Shown: positions 1 to 10,657, counted from the stretch's first letter. The stretch: 64,000 nt of DNA from Saccharibacillus sp. JS10 (GCF_024436065.1 NZ_JANFNS010000001.1:1054001-1118000), one strand, 5' to 3'. Numbers and translations are program-made. Notes: generated by a model not told the origin, from the sequence alone.

Positions 1-79
1 TCAGTTGAAAAAAGAGCTGCTTCACTTCCCGAAACGAATCGACAATCTCATGCAATTCGATTTCTGTATTCGTACTCAA
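1..79 (-). CDS. N-terminus of possible MarR-type regulator (partial)
   Basis: Only the first 26 codons lie in the window; the frame stays open to the left edge. Start chosen as TTG at 77-79, with AAAGGA about 9 bases upstream. The visible peptide is acidic and helix-forming (EIELHEIVDSFREVKQLF), which resembles the first helix of many MarR-family regulators. That assignment is weak from so short a piece. It gains some support from the promoter just upstream, where a perfect 12-bp palindrome directly follows the -10 box, as expected for an autorepressing MarR protein. Confidence 0.4.
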   Translation of the reverse strand, partial: MSTNTEIELHEIVDSFREVKQLFFQL

Positions 80-141
80 AGGTATCGCTATCCTTTCTGG
101 TAACTAAACCGTTCTTCTGCGAATCATTCGCCTGTAAACAT

Positions 142-153
142 TTCGTATACGAA
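142..153. promoter_or_regulatory. Palindromic operator candidate
   Basis: TTCGTATACGAA is a perfect 12-bp palindrome lying 2 bp downstream of the -10 box, across the expected transcription start. A repressor bound here would block the promoter at 156-183. The likely binder is the product of the partial gene itself (inference). Confidence 0.6.
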
Positions 154-155
154 CT

Positions 156-183
156 ATTATACTGCAAATTTTAACAATGTCAA
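156..183 (-). promoter_or_regulatory. SigA-type promoter of the leftmost gene
   Basis: On the minus strand TTGACA (178-183) and TATAAT (156-161) are separated by 16 bases: both hexamers are perfect consensus matches. Transcription would run leftward into the partial gene at 1-79. Confidence 0.8.
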
Positions 184-200
184 CATATACATATAAGAGA

Positions 201-307
201 GACGCAGGATTTTCTGTTCTTCGCTCCGGCTTGGTTTCTGCTCGGGACTCTGGGAGTCCGCGAGTAGAGGAAATTCAAAAGTCGCTCAGCCCAGAAAATC
301 CTGCGTC
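201..307. repeat. Nested inverted repeat in intergenic region
   Basis: A perfect 16-bp inverted repeat (GACGCAGGATTTTCTG at 201-216, its complement at 292-307) encloses a second hairpin at about 241-264 (CTCGGGACT / AGTCCGCGAG). Overlapping short reading frames in this stretch look accidental. It could be a REP-like repeat or part of an untranslated RNA. Confidence 0.6.
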
Positions 308-371
308 CAGCAGGGGGTAGAGATGGCGAACCCTCGGTTCGGTTCGCCTCATAATTAAAGGCGAAAGAAAG

Positions 372-421
372 GCAGCGGCTTTGCCGACTGCAAGGGCGCT
401 GGTAGCGGCTTTGCCGGCTAC
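372..421. repeat. Pair of 20-nt hairpin repeats with a compensatory change
   Basis: Two near-identical 20-mers, 372-391 (GCAGCGGCTTTGCCGACTGC) and 402-421 (GTAGCGGCTTTGCCGGCTAC), each fold on themselves. They differ at three positions; two of these (2 and 19) pair with each other and change C-G to T-A, so pairing is kept. Confidence 0.6.
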
Positions 422-661
422 AAAGGATAACAGCAAGAGCAAGTTCGTAGTCGGGCTCCATTGGCTACAAGAGAGCTTACATTTCAGTTTTCCAGAAGTG
501 TAGCGCCCCAACCATAGCACCTTAACTAGCTCTAAAACATAAAGCTCATACACACGAATACACGGATTGCTAGCGTAAAGAGATCGTTTTCGGAAAGTTG
601 TCGTACTTTATATTTAATCCAAATAGAAAATTTTAATCTCTTCTCCAAAAATCGTAACCCA

Positions 662-693
662 AAAAGACCTCACTTTTTAGCCGGAGGTCTTTT
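662..693. terminator. Bidirectional terminator-like hairpin
   Basis: A 10-bp stem (AAAAGACCTC 662-671, GAGGTCTTTT 684-693) is flanked by A and T runs. Its arms share the AAGACCTC / GAGGTCTT core of the dnaJ terminator at 914-942, as if one were copied from the other. Confidence 0.6.
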
Positions 694-726
694 GGGATTG
701 GAAAGATTTATTTTCGAATGATGCGT

Positions 727-867
727 GGTGGCGAAGGCGGAGGGGGAAATTCAGTGGAGGAATGGAATGTTCGCCTTTGAAATTGGGAATATACAAATAA
801 AACTTCAATCTCTTTTCCCAATTTCAACAAGCGACCGAAACGAATTTTCCCCGTAGCCGTAGCCACC
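727..867. repeat. 141-nt imperfect hairpin element
   Basis: Outer arms at 727-752 and 842-867 pair at about 20 of 26 positions plus two G-U pairs. A second helix pairs 771-774 with 831-834. An 11-bp perfect inner stem pairs GAAATTGGGAA (779-789) with TTCCCAATTTC (815-825). The nested arrangement looks like one structured unit, either a MITE-like intergenic repeat or a non-coding RNA. A 60-codon reading frame on the minus strand over the same DNA is probably a by-product. Confidence 0.6.
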
Positions 868-913
868 CTCTCCAACGCTTCATACAACAATAAAAACTTT
901 CCAGACGAGAAAA

Positions 914-942
914 AAGACCTCCGGCTATTAACCGGAGGTCTT
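914..942 (-). terminator. Terminator of the dnaJ operon
   Basis: An 11-bp perfect stem (AAGACCTCCGG / CCGGAGGTCTT, 7-nt loop) lies about 10 bp past the dnaJ stop and is followed by a T run on the minus strand. Confidence 0.85.
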
Positions 943-952
943 CCCCCTCTAA

Positions 953-2077
953 TCAGTCGCCGCGAAAAGCACGCTTCATCCGATCAAAGAAAGATTGTTC
1001 TTGCTCATGAGTGTGTTCACCGCTCAGACCTGAGAATTCACGCAACAAGTCTTTTTGCTCGTCTGTCAATTTGCTTGGCGTTACCAATACGACCTTCACA
1101 TGCTGGTCGCCTTGACCGGTTCCGCGCAAGCGAGGAACGCCTTTGCCGCGCAAACGGAAATACGTACCCGTCTGTGTGCCCGCTGGGATCTTCAACTTTA
1201 CTTTTTCCGTCAAAGTCGGGATCTCGATTTCATCGCCCAAAGCTGCTTGAGCGAAAGTCAAAGGCACTTCGCAATAGATATCGTCGCCTTCACGGTCGAA
1301 GAACTCATCCGCTTTGACGCGAATCACGATATACAGATCGCCCGCAGGGCCACCGCGTAGACCGCCATCGCCTTCGCCGCTCATCCGAAGTTGAGCGCCG
1401 TCGTCCACGCCGGCAGGAATACGGATATGCACTTTGCGTTGTTTTTTCACATTGCCGCTACCGCTACAAGTTGGGCATTTTTCTTTGATAATTTTGCCGT
1501 TACCGCCGCAGTTCGAACAAGCTCGGCGATTCACCATACGACCGAAAGGCGTATTTTGAATCACTTCTTCTTGACCGCTGCCGTGGCAGACCGAACATAC
1601 TTCGGGTTTTGTACCTGGTTTTGCACCGCTGCCGTCGCAAGTATCGCAACTTTCGGTACGTGGAATCGTAATATCCAATTCTTTACCGAACACCGCTTCT
1701 TTGAATTCAAGCGTCATCGTGTATTGTAGATCGTTACCGCGCTGCGGAGCGTTCGGGTTGCGACTTCTGCCACCGCCTCCACCACCGAAAAACATATCGA
1801 AAATATCGCTGAATCCGCCGCCGCCGAAGTCACCGCCGCCGCCAAATCCTTGATTTGGATCTTGGTGTCCGTATTGATCGTATTGCGCGCGTTTTTGTCC
1901 GTCGCTTAATACGTCATACGCTTCTTTGACTTCTTTGAACTTCGTTTCAGCATCGTCCGCCTTGTTGACGTCCGGGTGATATTTACGCGCCAGCTTGCGG
2001 TAAGACGCCTTAATATCTTGATCGCTCGCGCCTTTATCGATGCCGAGCACCTCATAGTAATCGCGCTTGTCCGCCAT
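953..2077 (-). CDS. dnaJ: Chaperone protein DnaJ
   Basis: Hsp40 co-chaperone that stimulates the DnaK ATPase and hands over unfolded substrates in the cytoplasm. The 374 residues carry all type I parts: J domain (about 1-70, HPD at 34-36), Gly/Phe-rich linker (about 75-115), four zinc-binding CxxCxGxG-type motifs (about 143-210) and the C-terminal substrate-binding domain. The ATG is preceded by AAGGAG at good spacing. It is the last gene of hrcA-grpE-dnaK-dnaJ and is followed by a strong terminator. Length and motifs are normal. Confidence 0.98.
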   Translation of the reverse strand: MADKRDYYEVLGIDKGASDQDIKASYRKLARKYHPDVNKADDAETKFKEVKEAYDVLSDGQKRAQYDQYGHQDPNQGFGGGGDFGGGGFSDIFDMFFGGGGGGRSRNPNAPQRGNDLQYTMTLEFKEAVFGKELDITIPRTESCDTCDGSGAKPGTKPEVCSVCHGSGQEEVIQNTPFGRMVNRRACSNCGGNGKIIKEKCPTCSGSGNVKKQRKVHIRIPAGVDDGAQLRMSGEGDGGLRGGPAGDLYIVIRVKADEFFDREGDDIYCEVPLTFAQAALGDEIEIPTLTEKVKLKIPAGTQTGTYFRLRGKGVPRLRGTGQGDQHVKVVLVTPSKLTDEQKDLLREFSGLSGEHTHEQEQSFFDRMKRAFRGD

Positions 2078-2169
2078 TGCTGTACTCCAACTCCTTTGTT
2101 TGATCTCCTATCGCATATAAAGAAAAGACGCAAAGCGCCTTTCCGCTGCTTCCTCTAACGAAAAGGGAA

Positions 2170-2209
2170 GCCGGATCCGGGATGACCCGGCCTGACCTCC
2201 CCAGCCGGC
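2170..2209 (-). other. GC-rich stem-loop between dnaK and dnaJ
   Basis: The 194-bp spacer is much more GC-rich than its surroundings. GCCGG (2170-2174) can pair with CCGGC (2205-2209), and CCGGG (2177-2181) with CCCGG (2186-2190). Only a short T stretch follows, so it may be a processing or stability element or a partial terminator that lowers dnaJ relative to dnaK. Confidence 0.45.
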
Positions 2210-2271
2210 CCGTCCACCGCTCGGTAGAATCGGGCTCTTGTTGTATTGAGTGACGCGATCGCTAGAAGCGA

Positions 2272-4131
<1,860 letters not shown>

Positions 4132-4291
4132 TTAAATACATTTAATTTTTTAAAAAATATAAGTTTTTCGCGCTGTGTCCTGTAAACAACCTGCGGACCC
4201 TACGCTTTATCATAACGGTTTGAGACGTGTTTTCAAACTTTGCGTCGCCGAACGCATTGTTTAACGACGTAAAGTTTTCGATCCGTATCAA

Positions 4292-4867
4292 TTAACCGCT
4301 GACTTTCACCATTGCAGGGCGAAGCACTTTATCTTTCAACATATAACCTTTTTGAAGTTCTTCAACCACGATTCCTTCTTCATGCTCGTCGCTTTCGACT
4401 TGCATTACAGCTTGATGGAATTCAGGGTTGAAAGGTTCTCCAACCGTATTCATAGCCGTCAATCCTTCGGCTTGAAGCACACTTTCGAATTGACGATGGA
4501 TCATTTGCACGCCTTTCACAAACGATTCAGAACCTTCGCCTTCAGCAGGCGTGTCCAGCGCACGACTAAAGTTGTCGATTACCGGTACAAGCTCAGAAAT
4601 CAACTTCGACGACGCATATTTTCCGAGTTCTTCTTTTTCGCGAATCGTGCGTTTGCGGAAGTTATCGAAATCAGCGTGCGCACGCGCAAGACGTTGATTA
4701 TAGTCTTCAAGCTGAGCGGTCAACGCTTCAATTTTGGCTTGCAGCTGGTCTGCACTTTCTTCAGTCAAAATTTCAACATTCGATTCCTCTGTTGTTTGTG
4801 CACCTTGCTCTTCTTCCATCACTTCAACCTCTTCGTTCTCTGTATGCTGCGTTTGTTCCTTACTCAA
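4292..4867 (-). CDS. grpE: Nucleotide exchange factor GrpE
   Basis: Releases ADP from DnaK and so drives the chaperone cycle. The 191 residues have an acidic, poorly ordered N-terminus (about 1-40), the long dimerising helix (about 42-105, LQAKIEALTAQLEDYNQRL and on) and the C-terminal beta domain with the conserved MIHRQFESVL and PFNPEFHQAVM segments. Start is TTG, 8 bases after AAGGAGGTG. Second gene of the heat-shock operon. Confidence 0.97.
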   Translation of the reverse strand: MSKEQTQHTENEEVEVMEEEQGAQTTEESNVEILTEESADQLQAKIEALTAQLEDYNQRLARAHADFDNFRKRTIREKEELGKYASSKLISELVPVIDNFSRALDTPAEGEGSESFVKGVQMIHRQFESVLQAEGLTAMNTVGEPFNPEFHQAVMQVESDEHEEGIVVEELQKGYMLKDKVLRPAMVKVSG

Positions 4868-4918
4868 GATGCGTTCACCTCCTTGTATAAATACAATCTG
4901 ACAACTGTCTATGCGTGA

Positions 4919-5947
4919 TTACGTTCCGTATCGACCTGTTAATGCTCGGCTCATTGCACGCGATAACAAATCGAGTGTTCCAATAACTTTGGCATATTCC
5001 ATTCGGGTCGGACCCAGAATCCCGATCGTACCAAATGATTCGCCTTCAAGCGAATACGTCGCAGTAATCAAACTACAATTGGCAAATCCTTGATGAATAT
5101 TTTCGCTCCCGATTCGCACATGGATTCCTTTTTGTTCGGAATTGAGCAACCGGGTGAGCGTCGGCGTTTCTTCCAGCAGATCCAAGACTGTTTTCAACTT
5201 GCCAATATCTTTGAATTCAGGCTGGATGAGCATATTGGTTGTTCCACTAAGAAAGACCTTTTGATCTTTACCCGAAATCAGGGCATCGTCAAGCAGTTTC
5301 ATCAATTGCTCATAATGTTCGGCATGACGCTGAATTTCTTGTCCGATCTCGGAATAGATCCGAGGTTTTAGCTTGTGCATGGGCACACCTGCGAGTTTCG
5401 CATTCAACAAGTTCGCTGTCCGTTCCATATCCGAAGCAGAAACGCCCGATGGAATCGAAATTGTCTTGTTTTCAACTTCGCCCGTGCTCGTCACGATGAT
5501 CGCGACTGCCGTTGTTTCATTTAGCGGAAGCAACTGAAAATGTTTGAGCGACGTATTGAACATTTCCGGTCCCAGCAAAATCGATGTGTAATTCGTCATC
5601 GAAGCCAAGATCGTCCCGGCATGTTGCACGACTTCTTCGACCGCGTTTAACTTTTCGGCAGCTAACTGCTTCAATAATTTCAAATCTTCCGCTTTGAGCG
5701 GCTTCAAAGGCGCCAGATGATCAACATAATAACGGTATCCTTTATTAGAAGGAATCCGCCCTGCCGACGTATGCGGCTGCTCTAGAAAACCAAGCTCCTC
5801 CAAATCCGCCATCTCGTTACGAATTGTGGCAGGACTGAACGCTACATCGCCCCGTTTGGAGATACTACGGGACCCAACCGGTTCAGCTGAACGGATATAG
5901 TCGTCGACGATAGCGTTTAGAATCATACTTTGACGTTCGCTTAACAC
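4919..5947 (-). CDS. hrcA: Heat-inducible transcription repressor HrcA
   Basis: Represses the class I heat-shock operon by binding CIRCE; activity depends on GroE. 342 residues with an N-terminal winged helix (LSERQSMILNAIVDDYIRSAEPVGS) and the C-terminal GAF-like effector domain. The frame is open 14 codons further, but GTG at 5945-5947 follows AGGAGGGG directly and matches the usual N-terminus of the family, so I start there. First gene of its operon; a perfect CIRCE copy lies 50 bp upstream, which fits autoregulation. Confidence 0.96.
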   Translation of the reverse strand: MLSERQSMILNAIVDDYIRSAEPVGSRSISKRGDVAFSPATIRNEMADLEELGFLEQPHTSAGRIPSNKGYRYYVDHLAPLKPLKAEDLKLLKQLAAEKLNAVEEVVQHAGTILASMTNYTSILLGPEMFNTSLKHFQLLPLNETTAVAIIVTSTGEVENKTISIPSGVSASDMERTANLLNAKLAGVPMHKLKPRIYSEIGQEIQRHAEHYEQLMKLLDDALISGKDQKVFLSGTTNMLIQPEFKDIGKLKTVLDLLEETPTLTRLLNSEQKGIHVRIGSENIHQGFANCSLITATYSLEGESFGTIGILGPTRMEYAKVIGTLDLLSRAMSRALTGRYGT

Positions 5948-5996
5948 GAAATCCCCTCCTGTCGGATCGATAAGAGCCAATCGGAACATTCTTCCG

Positions 5997-6023
5997 TTAG
6001 CACTCTATCTGAATGAGTGCTAA
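5997..6023. promoter_or_regulatory. CIRCE operator
   Basis: TTAGCACTC, a 9-bp spacer, then GAGTGCTAA: an exact match to the consensus. It lies between the promoter and the hrcA start and is the HrcA binding site. Confidence 0.97.
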
Positions 6024-6034
6024 ACTCTAATACA

Positions 6035-6064
6035 AAAATACCAAACCATGCTCGACGTTGTCAA
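6035..6064 (-). promoter_or_regulatory. Promoter of hrcA-grpE-dnaK-dnaJ
   Basis: Minus-strand TTGACA (6059-6064) and TATTTT (6035-6040) with an 18-bp spacer. The CIRCE element starts just downstream, at the expected initiation site. Confidence 0.7.
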
Positions 6065-6113
6065 GTTTGGTTTGGCAAGGTTGAATCCATTTTAAAATTG
6101 AAATCGATACCAT

Positions 6114-6584
6114 TTATCCGATCATTTTGAGCACTGCGATTTCATCGCAACGATCGCGTTTGGCGCAATGGATACAATCTGTCCATACTTTCTCCGGGAA
6201 CACGTCCATCGGTACAACGGTAAAGCCGTTTTTGACAAAAAACGAGACTTCATACGTCAGCGCAATAATTTTAGGAATGCCTTGCTCAATCGCAAGTTCG
6301 ATCAATCGATCGACTAATTTCGATCCAACGCCTTTTCCTTTATTGCCGTCCATAATGCCAAGCGAACGGATTTCAACCAGATCAGGGCCGAGCAAGCAAA
6401 GTGAACCGCATCCGATCACCTTACCGTCTTCTTCGGCGACGACGAAATTATGAATTTGGCGTCGCAGCACTTCTCTAGAGCGTGGAAGCATAATTCCTTT
6501 TCGCGCATATTCTTCAATCATTAAATATAGCGGTTCTACATCTTCGAGATTAGCTTGTCTGCATACAACGGTAACGGCGGGCAT
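6114..6584 (-). CDS. GNAT N-acetyltransferase, ArgA-like
   Basis: 156 residues with one GNAT fold: beta strands around IGCGSLCLLGPDLVEIRSLGI, then the acetyl-CoA loop GNKGKGVGSKLV (about 80-91) and YEVSFFVKNGFTVV. The order and the C-terminal CIHCAKRDRCDE segment are typical of the short N-acetylglutamate synthase-like GNAT proteins of Firmicutes. Four cysteines near the C-terminus could bind a metal. Start ATG follows AAGGAGGTG. Substrate not provable here; an arginine-pathway role is family inference. Monocistronic, with the CIRCE operon downstream on the same strand. Confidence 0.75.
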   Translation of the reverse strand: MPAVTVVCRQANLEDVEPLYLMIEEYARKGIMLPRSREVLRRQIHNFVVAEEDGKVIGCGSLCLLGPDLVEIRSLGIMDGNKGKGVGSKLVDRLIELAIEQGIPKIIALTYEVSFFVKNGFTVVPMDVFPEKVWTDCIHCAKRDRCDEIAVLKMIG

Positions 6585-6969
6585 CTGCCGTTCACCTCCT
6601 TATTCATTAAATGACGTCTTCGCGTCAGATTATACATATTTAAGATTGGATAAATATACATCAATACGTATAGTATTTCAATAGTTTTAACGATAAATGT
6701 TCAAAAAACCGAAAATTTTTTAGCATTTATTCACTTAGATACCTTTTAAACGTCGGTAATTAAATCAAAATACGAAGCTTCTGTCCGAAAATAATTTAAA
6801 TCTTTTTCATTAATTTTTTTGTGCTTCATTGCCCCATAGCCACAATTCAGTAATCAGAAGTCTTTTTCTTTTTAAATATATCGGAATTTAGTTGTTCATT
6901 TATAAAAAGAAAAAACCGCTGAATAAATTCAGCGGTTCAATGTATAGAAAAACTTCATAGTAGCTAGAA
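6585..6969. other. AT-rich intergenic region
   Basis: 385 bp with no credible gene. It holds the GNAT ribosome binding site, a likely minus-strand -10 box TATAAT (plus coordinates 6629-6634) with no clear -35, and at its far end the hemW terminator. Otherwise I see only AT-rich sequence. Confidence 0.6.
6914..6937 (-). terminator. Terminator of hemW
   Basis: An 11-bp perfect stem (AACCGCTGAAT / ATTCAGCGGTT) with a 2-nt loop is followed on the minus strand by a T run, about 30 bp past the hemW stop. Confidence 0.85.
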
Positions 6970-8160
6970 TCAAGCCTCGACCGTCAAATACCCAATAAAT
7001 TCACCAAACACATCATTCCCAAACAAAATCCCTTTTTCACTCAAACGATAACCTTCCAGATCGTCTCGACGTTCGATCAGACCCAGATTCATCATCTTGT
7101 TAAGCGGCGTAGCAAAAATCTCTTCCACCGGTACACCGAACTGTTCCAAAAAGCGTTGGCTTTCCATCCCGTCCAGCATCCGAAGCCCCACCATCATAAA
7201 GTCTTCCATCGCTTCTTCGCGCGGGACTTCGAATTGATCGAGTCTTGGCAGACCTTTGGCAGCCGCTTCGTTATAAGGGTTCACGCCTTTGATATTGATA
7301 TGGCGTTTACGACCTACGTAACCGTGCGCACCTGCACCAAATCCGTAATAATCTTCGTTTTTCCAATACGTGATATTGTGCTGACTTTCTTTACCCGGTT
7401 TTGCAAAGTTGCTGATCTCGTATTGTTTATATCCAGCTCCGCGCATCCGATCCATCAGCAATTTGTACATCGCCAACTCGTCATCTTCATTCGGAAGCGG
7501 TAATTTGTTTTTATTAAAAAGAGTATGGAACAGCGTGTTTTCTTCAACTTTTAAGCTATAAATCGAATAATGCGGCAAATCCAACTCCAATGCTTTCGTA
7601 ATCGTTTCATCCAGCATTTCAACCGTCTGGTTAGGCAAACCAAACATCAGATCGATCGACAGGTTATCCAGCCCGCTTTTATGAGCGTTCTCCAGCGAAC
7701 GATAGACATCGTCCGTATCATGAATCCGTCCGATTTCGCCAAGCAGCTTGTTCTGGAACGCTTGTACGCCAAAGCTCACCCGGTTCACGCCGCCGTCTTT
7801 CATCACTTTCATTTTATCCAGATCCGTCGTACCCGGATTGGCTTCCATCGAAAATTCAATATCGTCCGACCAATTCGGAAAATGTTTGCGAACCGAAGCC
7901 AAGAAAAATGCCATTTCGTCAGGCTTCAATACGGTAGGTGTGCCGCCGCCTACGAAAATAGTTTTGATCACACCTGGCGGCGTAATCGCAACGGTCTGCT
8001 CCATCTCCAAATCAAGCGCCCGCAAATAATCCATCACCGGCTGATCTTTGAGCACATAGGAGTTGAAGTCACAGTAAAAACATTTATTCGTACAAAACGG
8101 AATATGAATATAAACGGCTTCCGGCGCCGAGCCCGAAGTTCCGTGATTTATCGTAGTCAT
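6970..8160 (-). CDS. hemW: Radical SAM heme chaperone HemW
   Basis: 396 residues. The radical SAM cluster motif CTNKCFYC (Cys 23, 27, 30) is followed by F, as in HemW and unlike the oxygen-independent coproporphyrinogen oxidase HemN pattern. The GGGTPT motif and a HemW-type C-terminal domain are present. HemW binds heme and passes it to membrane proteins. The open frame extends 24 codons upstream, but ATG at 8158-8160 follows AGGAGGAATACC and is preferred. It follows lepA as in most Bacillales, though a terminator lies between them. Confidence 0.93.
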   Translation of the reverse strand: MTTINHGTSGSAPEAVYIHIPFCTNKCFYCDFNSYVLKDQPVMDYLRALDLEMEQTVAITPPGVIKTIFVGGGTPTVLKPDEMAFFLASVRKHFPNWSDDIEFSMEANPGTTDLDKMKVMKDGGVNRVSFGVQAFQNKLLGEIGRIHDTDDVYRSLENAHKSGLDNLSIDLMFGLPNQTVEMLDETITKALELDLPHYSIYSLKVEENTLFHTLFNKNKLPLPNEDDELAMYKLLMDRMRGAGYKQYEISNFAKPGKESQHNITYWKNEDYYGFGAGAHGYVGRKRHINIKGVNPYNEAAAKGLPRLDQFEVPREEAMEDFMMVGLRMLDGMESQRFLEQFGVPVEEIFATPLNKMMNLGLIERRDDLEGYRLSEKGILFGNDVFGEFIGYLTVEA

Positions 8161-8195
8161 GGTATTCCTCCTAAACAACCTCAATACTTCAAAAA

Positions 8196-8216
8196 GGAAG
8201 CCGGAGTCCGACTTCC
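8196..8216 (-). terminator. Terminator after lepA
   Basis: GGAAGTCGG / CCGGCTTCC stem with a 3-nt loop, then five T on the minus strand. It lies between lepA and hemW and would reduce read-through. Confidence 0.75.
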
Positions 8217-8305
8217 CTGAGTAACAAACCAATCTCGATCTTGAATTTCACTTCCACCCATCCCTACAAGGGACGAGTCAAAGGTTTGTAAAATGCGGAT
8301 GTGCC

Positions 8306-10120
8306 CTATTCGTCCAACTTCAACACAGCCATAAACGCTTCTTGAGGCACTTCGACGTTGCCGACTTGCTTCATGCGCTTTTTACCTTCTTTTTGTTTCT
8401 CCAGCAATTTCCGTTTACGCGAAATATCGCCGCCGTAACATTTGGCAAGTACGTTTTTACGCATCGCTTTAACCGTCTCACGCGCTACAACTTTTGTACC
8501 GACCGAAGCTTGAATCGGCACTTCGAACATCTGACGTGGAATCAATTCGCGCAGCTTCGCACAAATCACTCTACCACGTTGGTACGAACGATCCCGGTGT
8601 ACGATAAATGACAACGCATCGACTTGTTCGCCGTTGAGCAAAATGTCCATTTTCACGAGATTCGATTTACGGTAACCGGAGACCTCATAGTCAAACGAAG
8701 CATATCCTTTTGTACCGGACTTCAACTGGTCGAAGAAATCGTATACGATCTCAGACAATGGAATTTGATACGTCAGCGTTACACGACTTGTATCGAGGTA
8801 TTCCATGTTGACGAACTCGCCGCGTTTATTTTGACACAGTTCCATAACCGTACCTACAAAATCATTCGGCACGATAACGGCTGCTTTTACATACGGCTCT
8901 TCTACATAATCGATACGACCTACTTCCGGGTAATGCGAAGGGTTATCGATCTGAATCTCCGAACCGTCTGTCAGTCCGACTTTATAGATAACGCTTGGCG
9001 CAGTCGTAATGAGCGGAATATTAAATTCGCGCTCGATGCGCTCTTGAATAACGTCCATATGCAGCAATCCGAGGAATCCGCAACGGAATCCAAAGCCCAG
9101 CGCGCTGGATGTTTCCGGTTCAAAAGTCAGCGACGCATCATTCAATTGCAGTTTTTCCAAAGCTTCGCGCAGATCGTTATAATCCGACGATTCAATCGGA
9201 TACAGACCGCAGAATACCATTGGGTTGATCTTGCGGTAACCCGGCATTGGCTCAAGTGTAGGATTTTTGGCATCGGTAATCGTATCGCCGACACGCGTAT
9301 CGCCAACGGTCTTGATTCCTGCAACGACAAAACCTACATCGCCGACATTCAGTTCGTCTACAATCGTCATACGCGGCATGAATGCCCCAACTTCGATAAC
9401 TTCGAACGTCGTATCTGCTGCCATCATTTTAATTTTAGAGCCGGCTTTGATCTTGCCATCGAGTACACGAATGTATACGATAACGCCTTTGTACGGATCA
9501 TAGTGCGAATCGAAAATCAGCGCTTTCAAAGGTTGATTCGGATCACCTTCGGGTGCTGGGACTTTCGCTACGACTTGTTCCAAAATGTCTTTGATCCCGA
9601 TGCCTGCTTTTGCAGAAGCCAATACCGCATCGCTTGCATCCAGACCAATCACGTCTTCAACTTCTTGCTTTACGCGATCAGGCTCTGCACTTGGCAAGTC
9701 GATTTTGTTGATCACCGGCAAGATTTCCAAGTTATTGTCGAGCGCCAGATACACGTTTGCCAATGTTTGCGCTTCGATCCCTTGCGCAGCATCGACAACG
9801 AGCAACGCGCCTTCACAAGCCGCTAGCGAACGCGATACTTCGTAAGTGAAGTCGACGTGCCCTGGCGTATCGATCAAGTTGAGCAAATACTCTTCGCCGT
9901 CATCGGCTTTGTACGTCAAACGTACCGCTTGAAGCTTGATTGTAATACCGCGTTCTCGTTCGAGTTCCATCTGATCGAGTACTTGTTCTTGCATCTCGCG
10001 AGAAGTCAAAGCACCCGTGTATTCGAGAATCCGATCGGCAAGCGTAGATTTGCCGTGGTCAATATGCGCTATGATGGAAAAGTTCCTTATCTTCTTCTGT
10101 CTTGCTGCAATATCAGTCAT
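8306..10120 (-). CDS. lepA: Elongation factor 4 (LepA)
   Basis: Ribosome-associated translational GTPase that acts on stalled or mistranslocated ribosomes. 604 residues, the standard length. G1 AHIDHGKST (18-26), G3 DTPGHVDF and G4 NKID are intact, and the lysine-rich C-terminal domain ending [19 protein letters not shown] is typical. ATG preceded by GGAGGTAAG. Divergent from rpsT. Confidence 0.98.
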   Translation of the reverse strand: MTDIAARQKKIRNFSIIAHIDHGKSTLADRILEYTGALTSREMQEQVLDQMELERERGITIKLQAVRLTYKADDGEEYLLNLIDTPGHVDFTYEVSRSLAACEGALLVVDAAQGIEAQTLANVYLALDNNLEILPVINKIDLPSAEPDRVKQEVEDVIGLDASDAVLASAKAGIGIKDILEQVVAKVPAPEGDPNQPLKALIFDSHYDPYKGVIVYIRVLDGKIKAGSKIKMMAADTTFEVIEVGAFMPRMTIVDELNVGDVGFVVAGIKTVGDTRVGDTITDAKNPTLEPMPGYRKINPMVFCGLYPIESSDYNDLREALEKLQLNDASLTFEPETSSALGFGFRCGFLGLLHMDVIQERIEREFNIPLITTAPSVIYKVGLTDGSEIQIDNPSHYPEVGRIDYVEEPYVKAAVIVPNDFVGTVMELCQNKRGEFVNMEYLDTSRVTLTYQIPLSEIVYDFFDQLKSGTKGYASFDYEVSGYRKSNLVKMDILLNGEQVDALSFIVHRDRSYQRGRVICAKLRELIPRQMFEVPIQASVGTKVVARETVKAMRKNVLAKCYGGDISRKRKLLEKQKEGKKRMKQVGNVEVPQEAFMAVLKLDE

Positions 10121-10257
10121 TCCTTACCTCCGCCTCAATTTGACAAGCCGAATCAATCCATTCATTATAGCAGTTGGTCGAAATCCCATCAATCCCGCAT
10201 TAAGCGAAAGCTTGTACTTTGGTACATTTTTTGTTGCCAGATTTACGTTTTTTTATA

Positions 10258-10266
10258 TGTTAGAAT
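10258..10266 (+). promoter_or_regulatory. Extended -10 promoter of rpsT
   Basis: TGT followed by TAGAAT (10261-10266) gives an extended -10; no convincing -35 is seen. About 80 bp of leader precede the rpsT start, long enough for S20 autoregulation, though I recognise no defined motif. Confidence 0.55.
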
Positions 10267-10353
10267 AGTTGCTTTTTTGTCGCTCTCATGCTAAGATACT
10301 TTAAGTTGTGAAACTTTCGATGTTTCGTATATGCTTTACAGGAGGTGAATGCA

Positions 10354-10629
10354 ATGCCTAATATCAAATCCGCTATCAAACGCGTTAAAACGAACGAAAA
10401 GCGCCGTGCGCTTAACGCTTCGCAAAAATCCGCACTTCGTAGCGCAGTGAAAACTGCAACGACAGCGCTGGAAAGTAACGACGTGGAAACTGCACAAACT
10501 GCAGTTAAGAACGCTTCGCAGAAGCTGGATAAAGCCGTAACTAAAGGTCTGATCCACAAAAACGCGGCAGCGCGCAAAAAATCTCGTCTTGCTAAAAAAG
10601 CGAATGCTCTGAAAGCTGAACAAGCTTAA
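10354..10629 (+). CDS. rpsT: 30S ribosomal protein S20
   Basis: 91 residues, very basic, with the S20 start [18 protein letters not shown] and the helical C-terminus. Part of the body of the small subunit. ATG at 10354 is used because AGGAGGTG lies just upstream; an in-frame GTG at 10345 is inside that Shine-Dalgarno and is rejected. Its position on the opposite strand between lepA and holA is the usual Bacillales arrangement. Confidence 0.97.
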   Translation: MPNIKSAIKRVKTNEKRRALNASQKSALRSAVKTATTALESNDVETAQTAVKNASQKLDKAVTKGLIHKNAAARKKSRLAKKANALKAEQA

Positions 10630-10657
10630 GAACCGCTATTTGCGATATAGTCGTATG

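Noticed and set aside
180-553. Two overlapping minus-strand reading frames of 92 and 93 codons near the left end
   Set aside because: They run through inverted repeats, have no ribosome site and give Arg/Ser-rich peptides without any family resemblance.
708-890. 60-codon minus-strand reading frame
   Set aside because: It is spread over the nested hairpin at 727-867; the pairing explains the sequence better than coding does.
6585-6969. A hidden small gene or riboswitch in the AT-rich gap
   Set aside because: No frame with a ribosome site and no recognised aptamer motif.
10345-10353. Earlier GTG start for rpsT
   Set aside because: The GTG is part of the AGGAGGTG ribosome site; S20 begins [10 protein letters not shown].
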